Shown: positions 54,641 through 63,855, counted from the first letter of the stretch. The stretch is DNA of 64,000 nucleotides from Halobacillus faecis (GCF_007991335.1 NZ_BJYD01000007.1:17482-81481), one strand, 5' to 3'. The notes: generated from the sequence alone by a model not told the origin. A program made the numbers and translations.

Positions 54641-55501
54641 ATGCATGTACAAGTATTGTGTGATTCTGCAAGTGATTTGAACCAAGAAATGTTTCAGCAG
54701 TTTTCTGTCCAATCCCTTCCATTGAAAGTCATCCTAAACGATGAAGAATATGACGATGGGATCGACATCACTCCAAAGGAAGTCTACGACCGGATGAGGG
54801 ATGGAGAAGCCCCTAAAACGGCCCAAGTCTCCCCGCAAACTTTTCGAGAAACGTTCACTGCTTTAGCCGAAAAAGGGCAGCCGTTCATTTATTTTGCGTT
54901 CTCTTCCGAACTATCAGGTACATACCAAACAGCAAAAATGGTTGAACAAGAAATAAAAGAAGAGTATGAGAACGCCCGATTTGATGTCATCGATACAAAA
55001 GCCGCTTCCCTTGGCTATGGTCTAGTTATTTTAAGAGCTGCGGAATTGGCAAAGGGTGGTGCTTCGTACGATGAAGTGCTTGAACTTGGACAATACCACG
55101 CCACTCATATGGAGCATATTTTCACCGTTGATGATTTGGAATACTTACAACGTGGGGGCCGGGTAAGCCGAACCGCTGCATTTGTAGGCGGTTTACTGAA
55201 AATCAAACCTCTCTTGCATATGGAGGATGGAAAACTTATTCCTCTTGAAAAAATCCGCGGTTCGAAAAAAGTTTTGAAACGCATGCTCGAAGTTATGGAC
55301 GAGCGTGGAGCAGACCTTCAAAACCAACGCATGGCCATCAGCCACGGAGATGATCTGGAAAGAGCCGAGCAGCTCGCGGAAATGATCAGAGAAACTTATG
55401 GAACAAAAGAAATCCATATTGATTACGTCGGAGCAACCATTGGAGCGCACGCAGGACCAGGCACGATTGCCCTGTTCTTTTTAAATGACACCTATAAATA
55501 A
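54641..55501 (+). CDS. DegV family protein (fatty-acid binding)
   Basis: 286-residue DegV protein. It has the N-terminal VLCDSASDL, the lipid-binding TAQVSPQTFRETF near residue 60, FSSELSGTY near residue 90 and DDLEYLQRGGRVSRTAAFVG near residue 165, plus the C-terminal GATIGAHAGPGTIA. In Firmicutes such proteins (FakB) present a fatty acid to the kinase FakA. No fakA in this window. Confidence 0.92.
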   Translation: MHVQVLCDSASDLNQEMFQQFSVQSLPLKVILNDEEYDDGIDITPKEVYDRMRDGEAPKTAQVSPQTFRETFTALAEKGQPFIYFAFSSELSGTYQTAKMVEQEIKEEYENARFDVIDTKAASLGYGLVILRAAELAKGGASYDEVLELGQYHATHMEHIFTVDDLEYLQRGGRVSRTAAFVGGLLKIKPLLHMEDGKLIPLEKIRGSKKVLKRMLEVMDERGADLQNQRMAISHGDDLERAEQLAEMIRETYGTKEIHIDYVGATIGAHAGPGTIALFFLNDTYK

Positions 55502-55560
55502 ACATTCCCAAATACATGTAACCCTACTCCCTTAATTACGACTAATGAGTTAAGTGCGGA

Positions 55561-55655
55561 AGTGTCCTGGTAGACACGACAAGCATAAGTCAGGCCACGT
55601 CGTGGCGATTTTTGCCACAGAGTGGAATGACTTATGTCTCGAGTGTCTGGACACT
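55561..55655. repeat. Large intergenic cruciform
   Basis: Nested arms: AGTGTCC/GGACACT outermost, then GACAC/GTGTC, then CATAAGTCA/TGACTTATG, then CCAC/GTGG and TGGC/GCCA at the centre. The 251-base degV-DUF4349 gap also has a second hairpin (CGCTCT/AGAGCG within 55679-55724) just before the next gene. Neither looks like a standard terminator. Confidence 0.7.
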
Positions 55656-55752
55656 GAAGCCGGATAACTAAAGGCGCAGGGAGGTTGAGCACGCTCTTTC
55701 ATGAGAGCGTTCCACCTCTTGCCTTGCCAAGTCTAATATAGGGGGTCTTTTT

Positions 55753-56679
55753 ATGTACAGAAAAAGAAAAATGATCTTACTTATTTTCACCCTCATCATG
55801 CTGCTTGCCGCATGCAGCGGAGAAGACAACAGCAAAGAACCTACAGGTGAAGAAGTCACAAGCGAAAGTAGCTTCGACAATGCCAATGAGTCGATGAATA
55901 CGGAGACAAAAGAAGCATCGAAAAGCGGTCTATCAGAAGCACCAGCTACATCAGAAAATGAAATGGAGCAAGCGGAAGCCCAACAGGAAAGAATGATGAT
56001 CTATGAGGCACACATCGACCTTGAAACCAAAGATTTTGATAACTTCCAACAAAACCTCCAATCACAAATGAATCAACATGGAGCATATATGGTAGAAACC
56101 AATGTTCACAAAACTGAACGCGGGAACAGGCAAGGCCATATCCGAATTCGAGTTCCTCAACCGAATTTTGAAGGGTTATTGAGCGGTTTTGAGACCATAT
56201 CAGACCAAATCATATCCAGGAATATCAATAGTAGAGACGTGACGAAGAACTACGTGGACCTAGAGGCAAGGTTAAAAGCAAAAGAGGAAATCGAAGCAAG
56301 GCTTCTAAGTTTTTTGGAAGAAGCCACTGCCACAGAAGACTTACTGGAAATATCTCAGGACCTTGAACGCGTACAATCAGACATTGAATCTCTCAAGGGG
56401 GAGATGAACTACTTAGAAAATCAAAGCGATTTTTCCACTATAACCATTTCCTTTACTGAAACAAAGGTCCTGGTCGGTGGAGTCGATCAACAAGACTTGA
56501 ACACATGGGAACGAACAAAACAAGCCTTTTTCAAAAGCATTAACGGGATAACCAGTATTGCCTCATGGCTGTTTATCGCAGCAGTAGGCTACTCCCCAGT
56601 CCTTATTCCTGTGATCATCGTCATTGTCCTAGGGATCTGGCTGCGTAAAAAAAGAAAAAACAAGTCTAATGACAAATAA
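55753..56679 (+). CDS. DUF4349 lipoprotein with C-terminal membrane anchor
   Basis: 308-residue exported protein. Lipobox LAAC is near residues 17-20, then a Ser/Glu/Thr-rich linker to about residue 75. The DUF4349 domain (75-270) has RMMIYEAHIDLETKDF, RIRVPQPNFEGLL and a coiled coil around VDLEARLKAKEEIEARL. A transmembrane helix near residues 275-297 is followed by KKRKNK. Family members may sense or anchor at the envelope; function unknown. AGGGGG gives the start. Confidence 0.85.
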   Translation: MYRKRKMILLIFTLIMLLAACSGEDNSKEPTGEEVTSESSFDNANESMNTETKEASKSGLSEAPATSENEMEQAEAQQERMMIYEAHIDLETKDFDNFQQNLQSQMNQHGAYMVETNVHKTERGNRQGHIRIRVPQPNFEGLLSGFETISDQIISRNINSRDVTKNYVDLEARLKAKEEIEARLLSFLEEATATEDLLEISQDLERVQSDIESLKGEMNYLENQSDFSTITISFTETKVLVGGVDQQDLNTWERTKQAFFKSINGITSIASWLFIAAVGYSPVLIPVIIVIVLGIWLRKKRKNKSNDK

Positions 56680-56707
56680 ATGCTTACCATAAAATAATCC
56701 AACAATA

Positions 56708-56738
56708 AAAACAGGCCCAAGTTGGGCCTGTTTTTTAT
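56708..56738. terminator. Bidirectional terminator between DUF4349 and GH13 genes
   Basis: AACAGGCCCAA, GT, TTGGGCCTGTT with T-run. Confidence 0.92.
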
Positions 56739-58151
56739 TTACCTTTTGTCCACTTTCCGATTTTTCAAGCTGATCGCCGTAACCGCTATGACAAACAAAG
56801 AGAGTACTCCACCGACGAACCCTATAAACAACCAGTTATAGCCGCTATTGGGTTCAACGATGAAGACATCAGCTGTTTCACGTTCCATTCCAAGGCGGTA
56901 GGATCCATCGCTTTGCTGACGGACAAGACCATCGTGAAGCAAACCTCTTAACTGGTGGTCATCTTCCATACCTTCCAGGGTCATGGTGCGGGTCTCTTCT
57001 GCATTATTAATGGCAACAACCATGTCATCACCATCATATGTGCGTTTGAAAACGACAAGTCCGTCCTTGTTGTACAGTTCACGGTAATCCCCTCTGGTAA
57101 GGGCTGGAAACTGTTCTCTCATCGAATTCAGTTTTTCTATCCGTTTTTTTAGCTTTTCATCCCCGGCCTTAAAATTCATCATCGGCAAGTTTTGCGGATC
57201 TCCCCCATCATCTATAGGGGTTTCCGTTCCGTAGTACACGACTGGGACACACGGGACCGTGTATATATACGTTAAAGCCAGCTGCCATCTTGTAATCGGA
57301 TTTTGCCCTTTCACAACAGCTTCATGTGTAAAACGAGACACATCATAAAAATCCAGCTGGTGCGGCTGTGAAAGATTCTCTTCTGTTAGAAGATCGTTTA
57401 GAGAGTTGCCTGATTGATTAAAAGACTCTCTTGTCACTTTTCTGAACGGGTGATTTTCTTCAATCGAAGAAGAGTACTTAATTAGCGGATCTTCCTGCAA
57501 AGACGTTCCACTTAAAACCGAATCATTCGTGATGATTCGGAAACCATCTACCCCCGTCTCTTCTTTCCAAAAATCCATCGTTTCGTTAAAGTATGTGGCC
57601 ACATTCTCCCTTTCCAAAGCAACCTGAGGCAATTGATCAAACCACGGATGCTCGCTGGAAACCTCTTCCCCTGTCAGCCACTCGGACTCATCATTGTTCT
57701 CTGCCCATGGATGGTTCTCAGATACAAATCCTGCAGGAAGATCAAAAATCACTTTTATATCTCGAGCATGAGCTTCTTCCACCACTTCTCTCGCTTCTTC
57801 CATCGTTCCGAAATGTTCTTCAACATTTTGAAAGTCTGATACGTGGAAACCATGGTAGCTGTCTCCATCATTCTGCATAATCGGGGAAAGTTGAATAGTG
57901 GTAAAACCCAATTCTTTTATGTAATCCAGTTGATCGACAATCCCAGATAAGTCCCCACCATGATACGCGTTGGGGTTTTCCAAATCTACGCCTTCATTGT
58001 TGTTCATATCTCCATTCATAAAACGATCGACAACAATATAATAAACGCTTTCATCCTGCCATTGCCTTTCTCCGCTAACTTCAGCCTTTGCTGCCACAGG
58101 CAACCCTAGAAAAAACGGGAGGCATGCCAACAGCATGATTGCTCTTTTCAT
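56739..58151 (-). CDS. Membrane-anchored GH13 (alpha-amylase) homologue, catalytically degenerate
   Basis: 470-residue exported protein: signal peptide (residues 1-22), a GH13 barrel (about 27-360), a beta domain, and a transmembrane helix near 442-464 with a basic tail. Fold markers remain (YYIVVDRFMNGD, HGGDLSGIVDQLDYIKELGF, PVVYYGTETP). Active-site blocks are altered: region I reads FDLPAGFVS (normally D-x-x-x-N-H), region II reads GFRIITNDS (normally GxRxD), region IV reads LDFYDVSRFT (normally DNHDxxRF). Nucleophile Asp is replaced by Ile, and no general-acid Glu block is clear. ATG at 58151 follows AAGGGGGA. Confidence 0.85.
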   Translation of the reverse strand: MKRAIMLLACLPFFLGLPVAAKAEVSGERQWQDESVYYIVVDRFMNGDMNNNEGVDLENPNAYHGGDLSGIVDQLDYIKELGFTTIQLSPIMQNDGDSYHGFHVSDFQNVEEHFGTMEEAREVVEEAHARDIKVIFDLPAGFVSENHPWAENNDESEWLTGEEVSSEHPWFDQLPQVALERENVATYFNETMDFWKEETGVDGFRIITNDSVLSGTSLQEDPLIKYSSSIEENHPFRKVTRESFNQSGNSLNDLLTEENLSQPHQLDFYDVSRFTHEAVVKGQNPITRWQLALTYIYTVPCVPVVYYGTETPIDDGGDPQNLPMMNFKAGDEKLKKRIEKLNSMREQFPALTRGDYRELYNKDGLVVFKRTYDGDDMVVAINNAEETRTMTLEGMEDDHQLRGLLHDGLVRQQSDGSYRLGMERETADVFIVEPNSGYNWLFIGFVGGVLSLFVIAVTAISLKNRKVDKR

Positions 58152-58264
58152 CTTCTGTGTCCCCCTTACAGATGTCATACCTCATTCTAGAGTAGCCCTT
58201 TCCCCCTTACTCCGTCAATCTCCTGCTCAATTCTCCACGAAATTGACACAGGTATCCCTCACAC

Positions 58265-58297
58265 CATCAAAAAACAGACCCACGAAAGGTCTGTTTT
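58265..58297 (-). terminator. Likely terminator of the nag operon
   Basis: AAAACAGACC and GGTCTGTTTT, with T-run on the minus strand. It lies about 240 bases beyond the last nag gene; the dispersed repeat is between them. Confidence 0.75.
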
Positions 58298-58340
58298 AAG
58301 CGTATTTAAATTCCAGATCTATTGATTAAACATAAGCTCC

Positions 58341-58490
58341 TGATTGTGAGAGGCTCAATTCCGAGGTACTTTCCAGGATTCATTGCCGTATTAGAGTTAA
58401 GTTTAAGCAGGACATGTGAGATCCCGGAAAGCGTAGCCTGAGGTGGCTCATCGCCCGTCCCATGGAATCAAACTGTTTCCCGCAGCTTCT
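58341..58490. repeat. Dispersed intergenic repeat, degenerate copy
   Basis: The left end ATTGTGAGAGGCTCAATTCCGAG resembles the start of the copy at 23831 (shown as ATTGTGAGAGG and CTCAATTCCGAG). The segment GGCTCATCGCCCGTCCCATGG (58445-58465) matches 23979-23999 with one change, and GTTTCCCGCAGC aligns with GTTTCCCGGAGC. The long hairpin arms have decayed. It fills most of the 385-base gap between the GH13 and SIS genes. Confidence 0.6.
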
Positions 58491-58536
58491 AACCTCTCTC
58501 AACATACAGGCCATATGAATGAGTAACACCAATACT

Positions 58537-59250
58537 TTAGAAAGAGATCCGTTTGTGGGCGTGCATCATCGTTTGGTTATGTTGGTCAGATCCGTCGACG
58601 TTGCCACTTTTGAAAATGGGAGGCGTGTCTCCGTTTTCTTCGATTCCCTCAATTGTTCTTGTCATAAGTTCGTGCAACATCCCCGCTCCAATTACAGAAG
58701 AAACAGGTGAATAAGATCGATCTCCCTTTTGCATGATCGTATCCCCCACAGGAACTTCCATGTCGAGGACATCATCTACGACATCCTCAAGCCTTTGGTT
58801 GCTGCTGTGCCTCGAAGGTTGAGTTTCTTTATAACCGAGAGAGGTCAAAGCCACGGTATACAAACCTTTTGCTCTACAGTATATGGCTGTTTCTATAGGA
58901 GCTGGATTTCGACCGGAAGTAGAAATGATCAGGACTGCATCTTTTTCCTGCAAGTCTTCCTTTATCAAATAAGGCTGAACAACTCCTGGTTTGCGTTCAT
59001 TTTCACTAGCCTGCTTTGCTCCTCGATGCAGCATCAGTTCTTCAATCATTATTGGATGTACAGGGACAAGCCCTCCCGCACGGTAAAAAACTTCCTGAGC
59101 AAGTAAACTGGAATGGCCACAGCCAAATGTGTGGATAACTCCTCCCGCTTGAATAATCCGGGAGAAGCGATCACTGACCTTATCGAATTTATAGGATTGG
59201 GAGAATTCAATATCCAACAATTTCTTGGAGACTTTTGTTAAATAGTTCAT
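58537..59250 (-). CDS. SIS domain sugar-phosphate isomerase-like protein (UPF0309 type)
   Basis: 237-residue SIS-domain protein. The sugar-phosphate loops are IHTFGCGHSSLLAQEVFYRAG near residue 38 (given as IHTFGCGHSSLL) and LIISTSGRNPAPIETA near residue 107. A conserved HSSNQRLEDVVDDVLDMEVP follows. Cytoplasmic. It is the last gene of the nag operon, ten bases after nagR, so it likely handles an amino-sugar phosphate; the reaction is unknown. ATG at 59250 follows AAGGAG. Confidence 0.82.
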   Translation of the reverse strand: MNYLTKVSKKLLDIEFSQSYKFDKVSDRFSRIIQAGGVIHTFGCGHSSLLAQEVFYRAGGLVPVHPIMIEELMLHRGAKQASENERKPGVVQPYLIKEDLQEKDAVLIISTSGRNPAPIETAIYCRAKGLYTVALTSLGYKETQPSRHSSNQRLEDVVDDVLDMEVPVGDTIMQKGDRSYSPVSSVIGAGMLHELMTRTIEGIEENGDTPPIFKSGNVDGSDQHNQTMMHAHKRISF

Positions 59251-59260
59251 TTGGAACTCC

Positions 59261-59992
59261 TTATCGATCAATATCTGTAATGAATTTATACCGATCAGCA
59301 CGGTAAGTAGATGTAACCACCTCAAATGGTACATTGTGAGCAAGAAAGCTTTTTCGTTCGATATGAAGTACCGGAGAGTCAGGGAGAATGTTTAAGTAGT
59401 TGGCTTCTTCCTCATCCGCAGCACGCGCTTCAATGATTTGACGTGCTTGGCTAATCGCCATACCCAATTCATGCTCTACATAATTGTAGATCGATCCTTG
59501 GACGATTTCTTCAGTTAAATCAGGCAGCAATTCCTTGGGCATAAACGTGTTTTCGATTGCCATAGGTTTTTCATCGGCCATCCTTATTCGTTGGATCCCA
59601 TACACCTTTTCCCCTTCTTCCAAATTCAGTTTCTCACGGATCTCTCTCGGGGCTTCCACAACATCAAAGGCCAGCAGTCGACTGCTCGATGTCATCCCTC
59701 TCTTTTTCATGTCTTCCGTAAAACTCGTCAAACCTTTAAGTGGCTGTTCAATTTTCTTTTCTGCGACATAGGTCCCTTTTCCTTTTTCCCGATAAAGAAC
59801 GCCTGCGTTCACCAAATTTGTCACTGCCTGTCTTACAGTCATGCGACTGACTTCAAAACGTTCGGAAAGCTCACGCTCGGACGGGATCATTCTACCGGCT
59901 TCAAACTCTTTTTCTTCTATTTTTTGTTTCAGGTATTCTTCAATCTGATAATACAATGGTAACGGAACGTTTTTCTTTAACAAGGGATTCAT
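59261..59992 (-). CDS. nagR: GntR family repressor NagR (YvoA/DasR type)
   Basis: 243-residue repressor. The winged helix-turn-helix (residues 10-75) includes PSERELSERFEVSRMTVRQA; the UTRA effector domain fills 90-240. NagR senses GlcNAc-6-P or GlcN-6-P and represses nag genes. It overlaps nagB as ATGA. A matching operator lies before nagE. Confidence 0.92.
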   Translation of the reverse strand: MNPLLKKNVPLPLYYQIEEYLKQKIEEKEFEAGRMIPSERELSERFEVSRMTVRQAVTNLVNAGVLYREKGKGTYVAEKKIEQPLKGLTSFTEDMKKRGMTSSSRLLAFDVVEAPREIREKLNLEEGEKVYGIQRIRMADEKPMAIENTFMPKELLPDLTEEIVQGSIYNYVEHELGMAISQARQIIEARAADEEEANYLNILPDSPVLHIERKSFLAHNVPFEVVTSTYRADRYKFITDIDR

Positions 59993-60726
59993 CCTTTCCG
60001 TTGGACTTTCTTATACGCATCCTCATCAACGATCAGGGTAAGGTCGTGATGGCTTTTCAGTGAAGAAGCAGGGAAATCTTCGTCGGTCTCTCCATGAAGC
60101 AACTGGTAAATGGCATCCGCTTTCCGATCACCAGAAGCTAAAAGAATGATTTTTCGACTTTTCAATATGGAACGAATGCCCATCGTGATCGCCTTCGTCG
60201 GTACATCTTCCATAGATTCAAAGAAACGGGCATTGGCTTCCCTCGTTGAATCGGTCAGGTTTACAATGTGGGTCTCACTATCAAACGAAGTGCCTGGTTC
60301 ATTAAAACCGATATGGCCGTTTTCACCAATACCGAGAAGCTGTAGATCAGGGGGGCCGATCGTATCAATCACTTCTTCATAACGTCTACATTCTTGTTCT
60401 AATTCCTCTGCTTTCCCAAAGGGGATGTACGTGTTCTTTTTATCGATGTTAATAGACTGAAAGAGGTTTTGATTCATAAAGTAGCGATAACTCTGATGAT
60501 GCTCGGGATCCAGACCGACGTATTCATCTAAGTTGATGGTAGATAAAAGACGATAATCCGTTCGCCCCTCCTTATAACTATTGATTAATTCTTTGTACGT
60601 GCCAAGGGGGGTTCCTCCTGTAGCTAAGCCTAGCACAGCATCGGGCCTTTTTGTCATTTGATCCTCAATCATCTGAGAAGCCACCTGACTCATCTCCTTG
60701 TAATCCTTTGCAATGATGATGTTCAT
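59989..60726 (-). CDS. nagB: Glucosamine-6-phosphate deaminase NagB
   Basis: 245-residue enzyme that converts GlcN-6-P to fructose-6-P and ammonia. Motifs: LGLATGGTPLGTY near residue 33, NLDEYVGLDPEHHQSY near 69 and LGIGENGHIGFNEPG near 131, with catalytic Asp, His and Glu present. It overlaps nagA as ATGA. Confidence 0.96.
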   Translation of the reverse strand: MNIIIAKDYKEMSQVASQMIEDQMTKRPDAVLGLATGGTPLGTYKELINSYKEGRTDYRLLSTINLDEYVGLDPEHHQSYRYFMNQNLFQSINIDKKNTYIPFGKAEELEQECRRYEEVIDTIGPPDLQLLGIGENGHIGFNEPGTSFDSETHIVNLTDSTREANARFFESMEDVPTKAITMGIRSILKSRKIILLASGDRKADAIYQLLHGETDEDFPASSLKSHHDLTLIVDEDAYKKVQRKG

Positions 60727-61904
60727 GATGCTCCCCCTTTACAATTATAACTGATAATTCCACGGCAAATCGTTGTTACTACACAGCCTTTTTCATCCAA
60801 AAGGACAAGGTCTGCATCTTTCCCTTTCGTAATACTCCCTTTCCGATCATAAATCCCAAGCTCACGAGCTGCATTGGCGGAAGTCATTTTGACCAATTCA
60901 TTGAGCTCAACTCCGGCGAAAGTGCGCATTTTTCGTGCTGCCTCTTCCAGTGTTAATATACTTCCTGCAAGCGTGCCGTCAGAGAGGCGGGCTTCCCCAT
61001 TATTCACCGTCACATTCTGCCCGGCAAGGTCATAAGTGCCAGCAGAGAGGCATTTTGCCCTCATCGCATCTGTTATTAGAATCGTTCGGTCACTACCAAG
61101 AACCTGATAGGCTAGTCGGACCGCTTCCGGATGAATGTGGATATGATCGACAATCATCTCAACAAGAAGCTCAGGGTTCGTAAAAGCAGCGCCCACCAAG
61201 CCCGGTTCCCTGTGGTGCAGACCACTCATCTGATTGTATAAGTGCGTGATATGGCTGGCCCCTTTTTCTACTGCTTGATTGGCTTCATCCAAGGTAGCTT
61301 CGCTATGTCCCAACGAACAGATGACCCCTTTCCTTCTCACCTCTTCAATAAAAGGAAGGGACCCTTCCAACTCAGGTGCCAAAGTTATGAGTTTAATGTG
61401 TTGATGACTTTCATTTTGCCATTGTTCAAAAAGGTCGATGGACGGTTTCGTAATATGCTCTATGGGCTGGGCCCCTGCTTTGGATGGTGATATAAATGGA
61501 CCTTCCAAGTGAATGCCTAGCACCTCTGCATGTCCCTGTTCCTGTTTTTCAATAAATTCTCCTGCATTTGTGACTGCTTTAGAAATCCTCTCTTGTGACT
61601 GGGTCATCGTTGTAGCTAAGAAACTGGTCGTTCCTTCCTGGGGGAGCTGAGCGGCCAGTCCATACAAAGCTTCTTCAGTAGCGTCCATGACGTCATGACC
61701 ATTCGCCCCATGAATGTGTACATCGATGAAACCTGGCAGGAGTGTAAGGTTTCTGTCTTTCCCATCAATAACGGTAGCCTCATCCTTACCTACGAATCCT
61801 TCATGAATTTCTTCTATTTTCCCATCACGGACCGTTACAGAACCAGAGGGGATCGTCCCGTTTTCCGTCACAACGGTTACGTTCGCAATCACCAGATCAC
61901 TCAT
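60723..61904 (-). CDS. nagA: N-acetylglucosamine-6-phosphate deacetylase NagA
   Basis: 393-residue amidohydrolase. Metal and substrate residues are seen in PGFIDVHIHGANGHD near residue 56, HLEGPFISPSKAGAQ near 132, SLGHSEATLDEA near 197, HLYNQMSGLHHREPG near 221 and ITDAMRAKCL near 277. It removes the acetyl group from GlcNAc-6-P. It overlaps nagE by eight bases. Confidence 0.96.
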   Translation of the reverse strand: MSDLVIANVTVVTENGTIPSGSVTVRDGKIEEIHEGFVGKDEATVIDGKDRNLTLLPGFIDVHIHGANGHDVMDATEEALYGLAAQLPQEGTTSFLATTMTQSQERISKAVTNAGEFIEKQEQGHAEVLGIHLEGPFISPSKAGAQPIEHITKPSIDLFEQWQNESHQHIKLITLAPELEGSLPFIEEVRRKGVICSLGHSEATLDEANQAVEKGASHITHLYNQMSGLHHREPGLVGAAFTNPELLVEMIVDHIHIHPEAVRLAYQVLGSDRTILITDAMRAKCLSAGTYDLAGQNVTVNNGEARLSDGTLAGSILTLEEAARKMRTFAGVELNELVKMTSANAARELGIYDRKGSITKGKDADLVLLDEKGCVVTTICRGIISYNCKGGAS

Positions 61905-63834
61905 TTCCTAGGCCTCCTTCCTCTACTCTCATTACCCCTTTTTGTCCTTTTTCCAAGTATCCTTTTTTCAAAAGTTCTACGGTAGCTCCTTCGGCATTCG
62001 TGAAGATGAACGGCGTCACCACAGAAGGAGCATTCGCCTTGACGAAATCAAGGTTCACACGCAGCAATGGCGTTCCTTGTTCCACCCTCTGTCCAGATTC
62101 AACAAGGGCTTCAAACCCTTCTCCATCAAGCTTGACCGTATCCAAACCAACATGAATCAGCAATTCCAATCCATTTTCGAGTTCAAGACCGATGGCATGC
62201 TTCGTAGGGAAAACTTGAAGGACCTTCCCGTTCACGGGAGAATGGAAAGTTTCCTCAGATGGATCAATAGCAAAGCCTGGTCCCATCATCCCTTGGGCAA
62301 AAACTTCATCTGGAACTTCATCAAGAGGAAGCACTTTTCCATTCAACGGCATTTGAAAATCTTCTTCTTTTACTTTCCTTGGTGAAGCCTCTTCCGCTTC
62401 TTCCTTCACAGATCGGACTTTTTCATCCTGCATGCCTTCAGGTAGGTGATGTCCACCTTCCATTTGTTTTTTCATCGCATCAGCGACAAATTCGACAGAA
62501 GTACCTACAATCACTTGAAGGTTCCTTTTTCCGAGTTTCATGACTCCACGTGCCCCTTGACGCTTCAATTCTTTTTCATTGACTTTCTCACGATCTTTCA
62601 TTTCAAGACGGAGACGAGTGGTGCAGTAATCTAACGTTTCAATGTTTTCTGGACCACCTAAGGCATGGAGATAGTGATAGGCTTTCGCATCGTAGTCACC
62701 GCTTTCTGATTCAGCGGATCCTTCTTCAACTTCCTCGTCTTCTCTCCCTGGTGTTTTCAAATCCAGTTTGACAATAAGGAAATAGAAGATCACGAAATAA
62801 ATCGCTCCCATAACCAATCCGATAATAATTAAAGTAAATGGGTTCTCTGCAATGTTGTAGTTCAGTAAATAATCAATCAACCCCGCCGAAAAACCAAAGC
62901 CGTGTCTTACATCAAATACAAAAGCTAGAATCATCGACACACCGGTTAGCAAGGAGTGAACGACATATAGAAGTGGAGAAAGGAACATGAAAGAAAATTC
63001 GATCGGCTCAGTAACTCCTGTAATGAAGGAGGTCAAACCGATACTCAAAAACATCCCTCCGACAGCTGCCTTTCTCTCCTTTTTTGCTGCTGCATACATA
63101 GCTAGACATGCAGCTGGCAGACCGAACATCATGACAGGGAAGAAACCAGCCAAAAAGTAACCAGCCGAAGGGTCGCCATTCAGGAAACGATTGATCTCCC
63201 CGCGCACAACATCTCCGGCCTCTGTTGTAAATGTTCCGAAATCAAACCAGATCAACGCATTCATAACATGGTGTAAACCGACGGGAATAAGCAGACGGTT
63301 CAGCACACCATAGACACCTACGCCAAGTTCTCCTCCGTTCAAGATCCAATTTGCCGTAGAATCAAGAACAGCTTGTGGATACACCCATACATTTCCGAAA
63401 ACAAAGGAAAGCACGACCATTACTGCTGAGGTGATGATCGGAACAAAGCGTTTGCCTCCGAAGAAAGAAAGGAAATCCGGGAACTTTACATCATTGTACT
63501 TGTTGTAAAGCATTCCAGCGATCACACCAGCAATCACACCGGCGAAAACCCCCATGTCCACATCTTTATTTATAGCTTCTATTCCACTATCCAGGACCAA
63601 ATAACCAATAGCACCAGCTAAAGCTGCCGCCCCATTTCCATCTTTCGCAAAACCCATCGCAATTCCGATGGCAAAAATAAGAGCCAAATTCCCGAGAATT
63701 CCGTTACCTGCTGCCGTAATAAACGGAATGTTCAACATATCTTCCATCCCTAATCTTACAAGTAAAGCCGCAGCCGGCAATGTAGCGATTGGGAACATTA
63801 ATGATTTACCTATTCGTTGTAAAAAACTTAGCAT
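61897..63834 (-). CDS. nagE: N-acetylglucosamine PTS transporter EIICBA (NagE)
   Basis: 645-residue fused PTS permease. EIIC is residues 1-360 with ten membrane segments, EIIB about 385-465 with the phospho-Cys in LDYCTTRLRL, and EIIA about 490-635 with the phospho-His in ELLIHVGLDTVKL. A Glu-rich linker joins IIC and IIB. It imports and phosphorylates GlcNAc and leads the operon. In B. subtilis the IIA domain is lacking in NagP, so this is the full fusion. ATG follows GGAGGAGG. Confidence 0.95.
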   Translation of the reverse strand: MLSFLQRIGKSLMFPIATLPAAALLVRLGMEDMLNIPFITAAGNGILGNLALIFAIGIAMGFAKDGNGAAALAGAIGYLVLDSGIEAINKDVDMGVFAGVIAGVIAGMLYNKYNDVKFPDFLSFFGGKRFVPIITSAVMVVLSFVFGNVWVYPQAVLDSTANWILNGGELGVGVYGVLNRLLIPVGLHHVMNALIWFDFGTFTTEAGDVVRGEINRFLNGDPSAGYFLAGFFPVMMFGLPAACLAMYAAAKKERKAAVGGMFLSIGLTSFITGVTEPIEFSFMFLSPLLYVVHSLLTGVSMILAFVFDVRHGFGFSAGLIDYLLNYNIAENPFTLIIIGLVMGAIYFVIFYFLIVKLDLKTPGREDEEVEEGSAESESGDYDAKAYHYLHALGGPENIETLDYCTTRLRLEMKDREKVNEKELKRQGARGVMKLGKRNLQVIVGTSVEFVADAMKKQMEGGHHLPEGMQDEKVRSVKEEAEEASPRKVKEEDFQMPLNGKVLPLDEVPDEVFAQGMMGPGFAIDPSEETFHSPVNGKVLQVFPTKHAIGLELENGLELLIHVGLDTVKLDGEGFEALVESGQRVEQGTPLLRVNLDFVKANAPSVVTPFIFTNAEGATVELLKKGYLEKGQKGVMRVEEGGLGNE

Positions 63835-63855
63835 CGTCGCTAGCCTCCTCCAATT

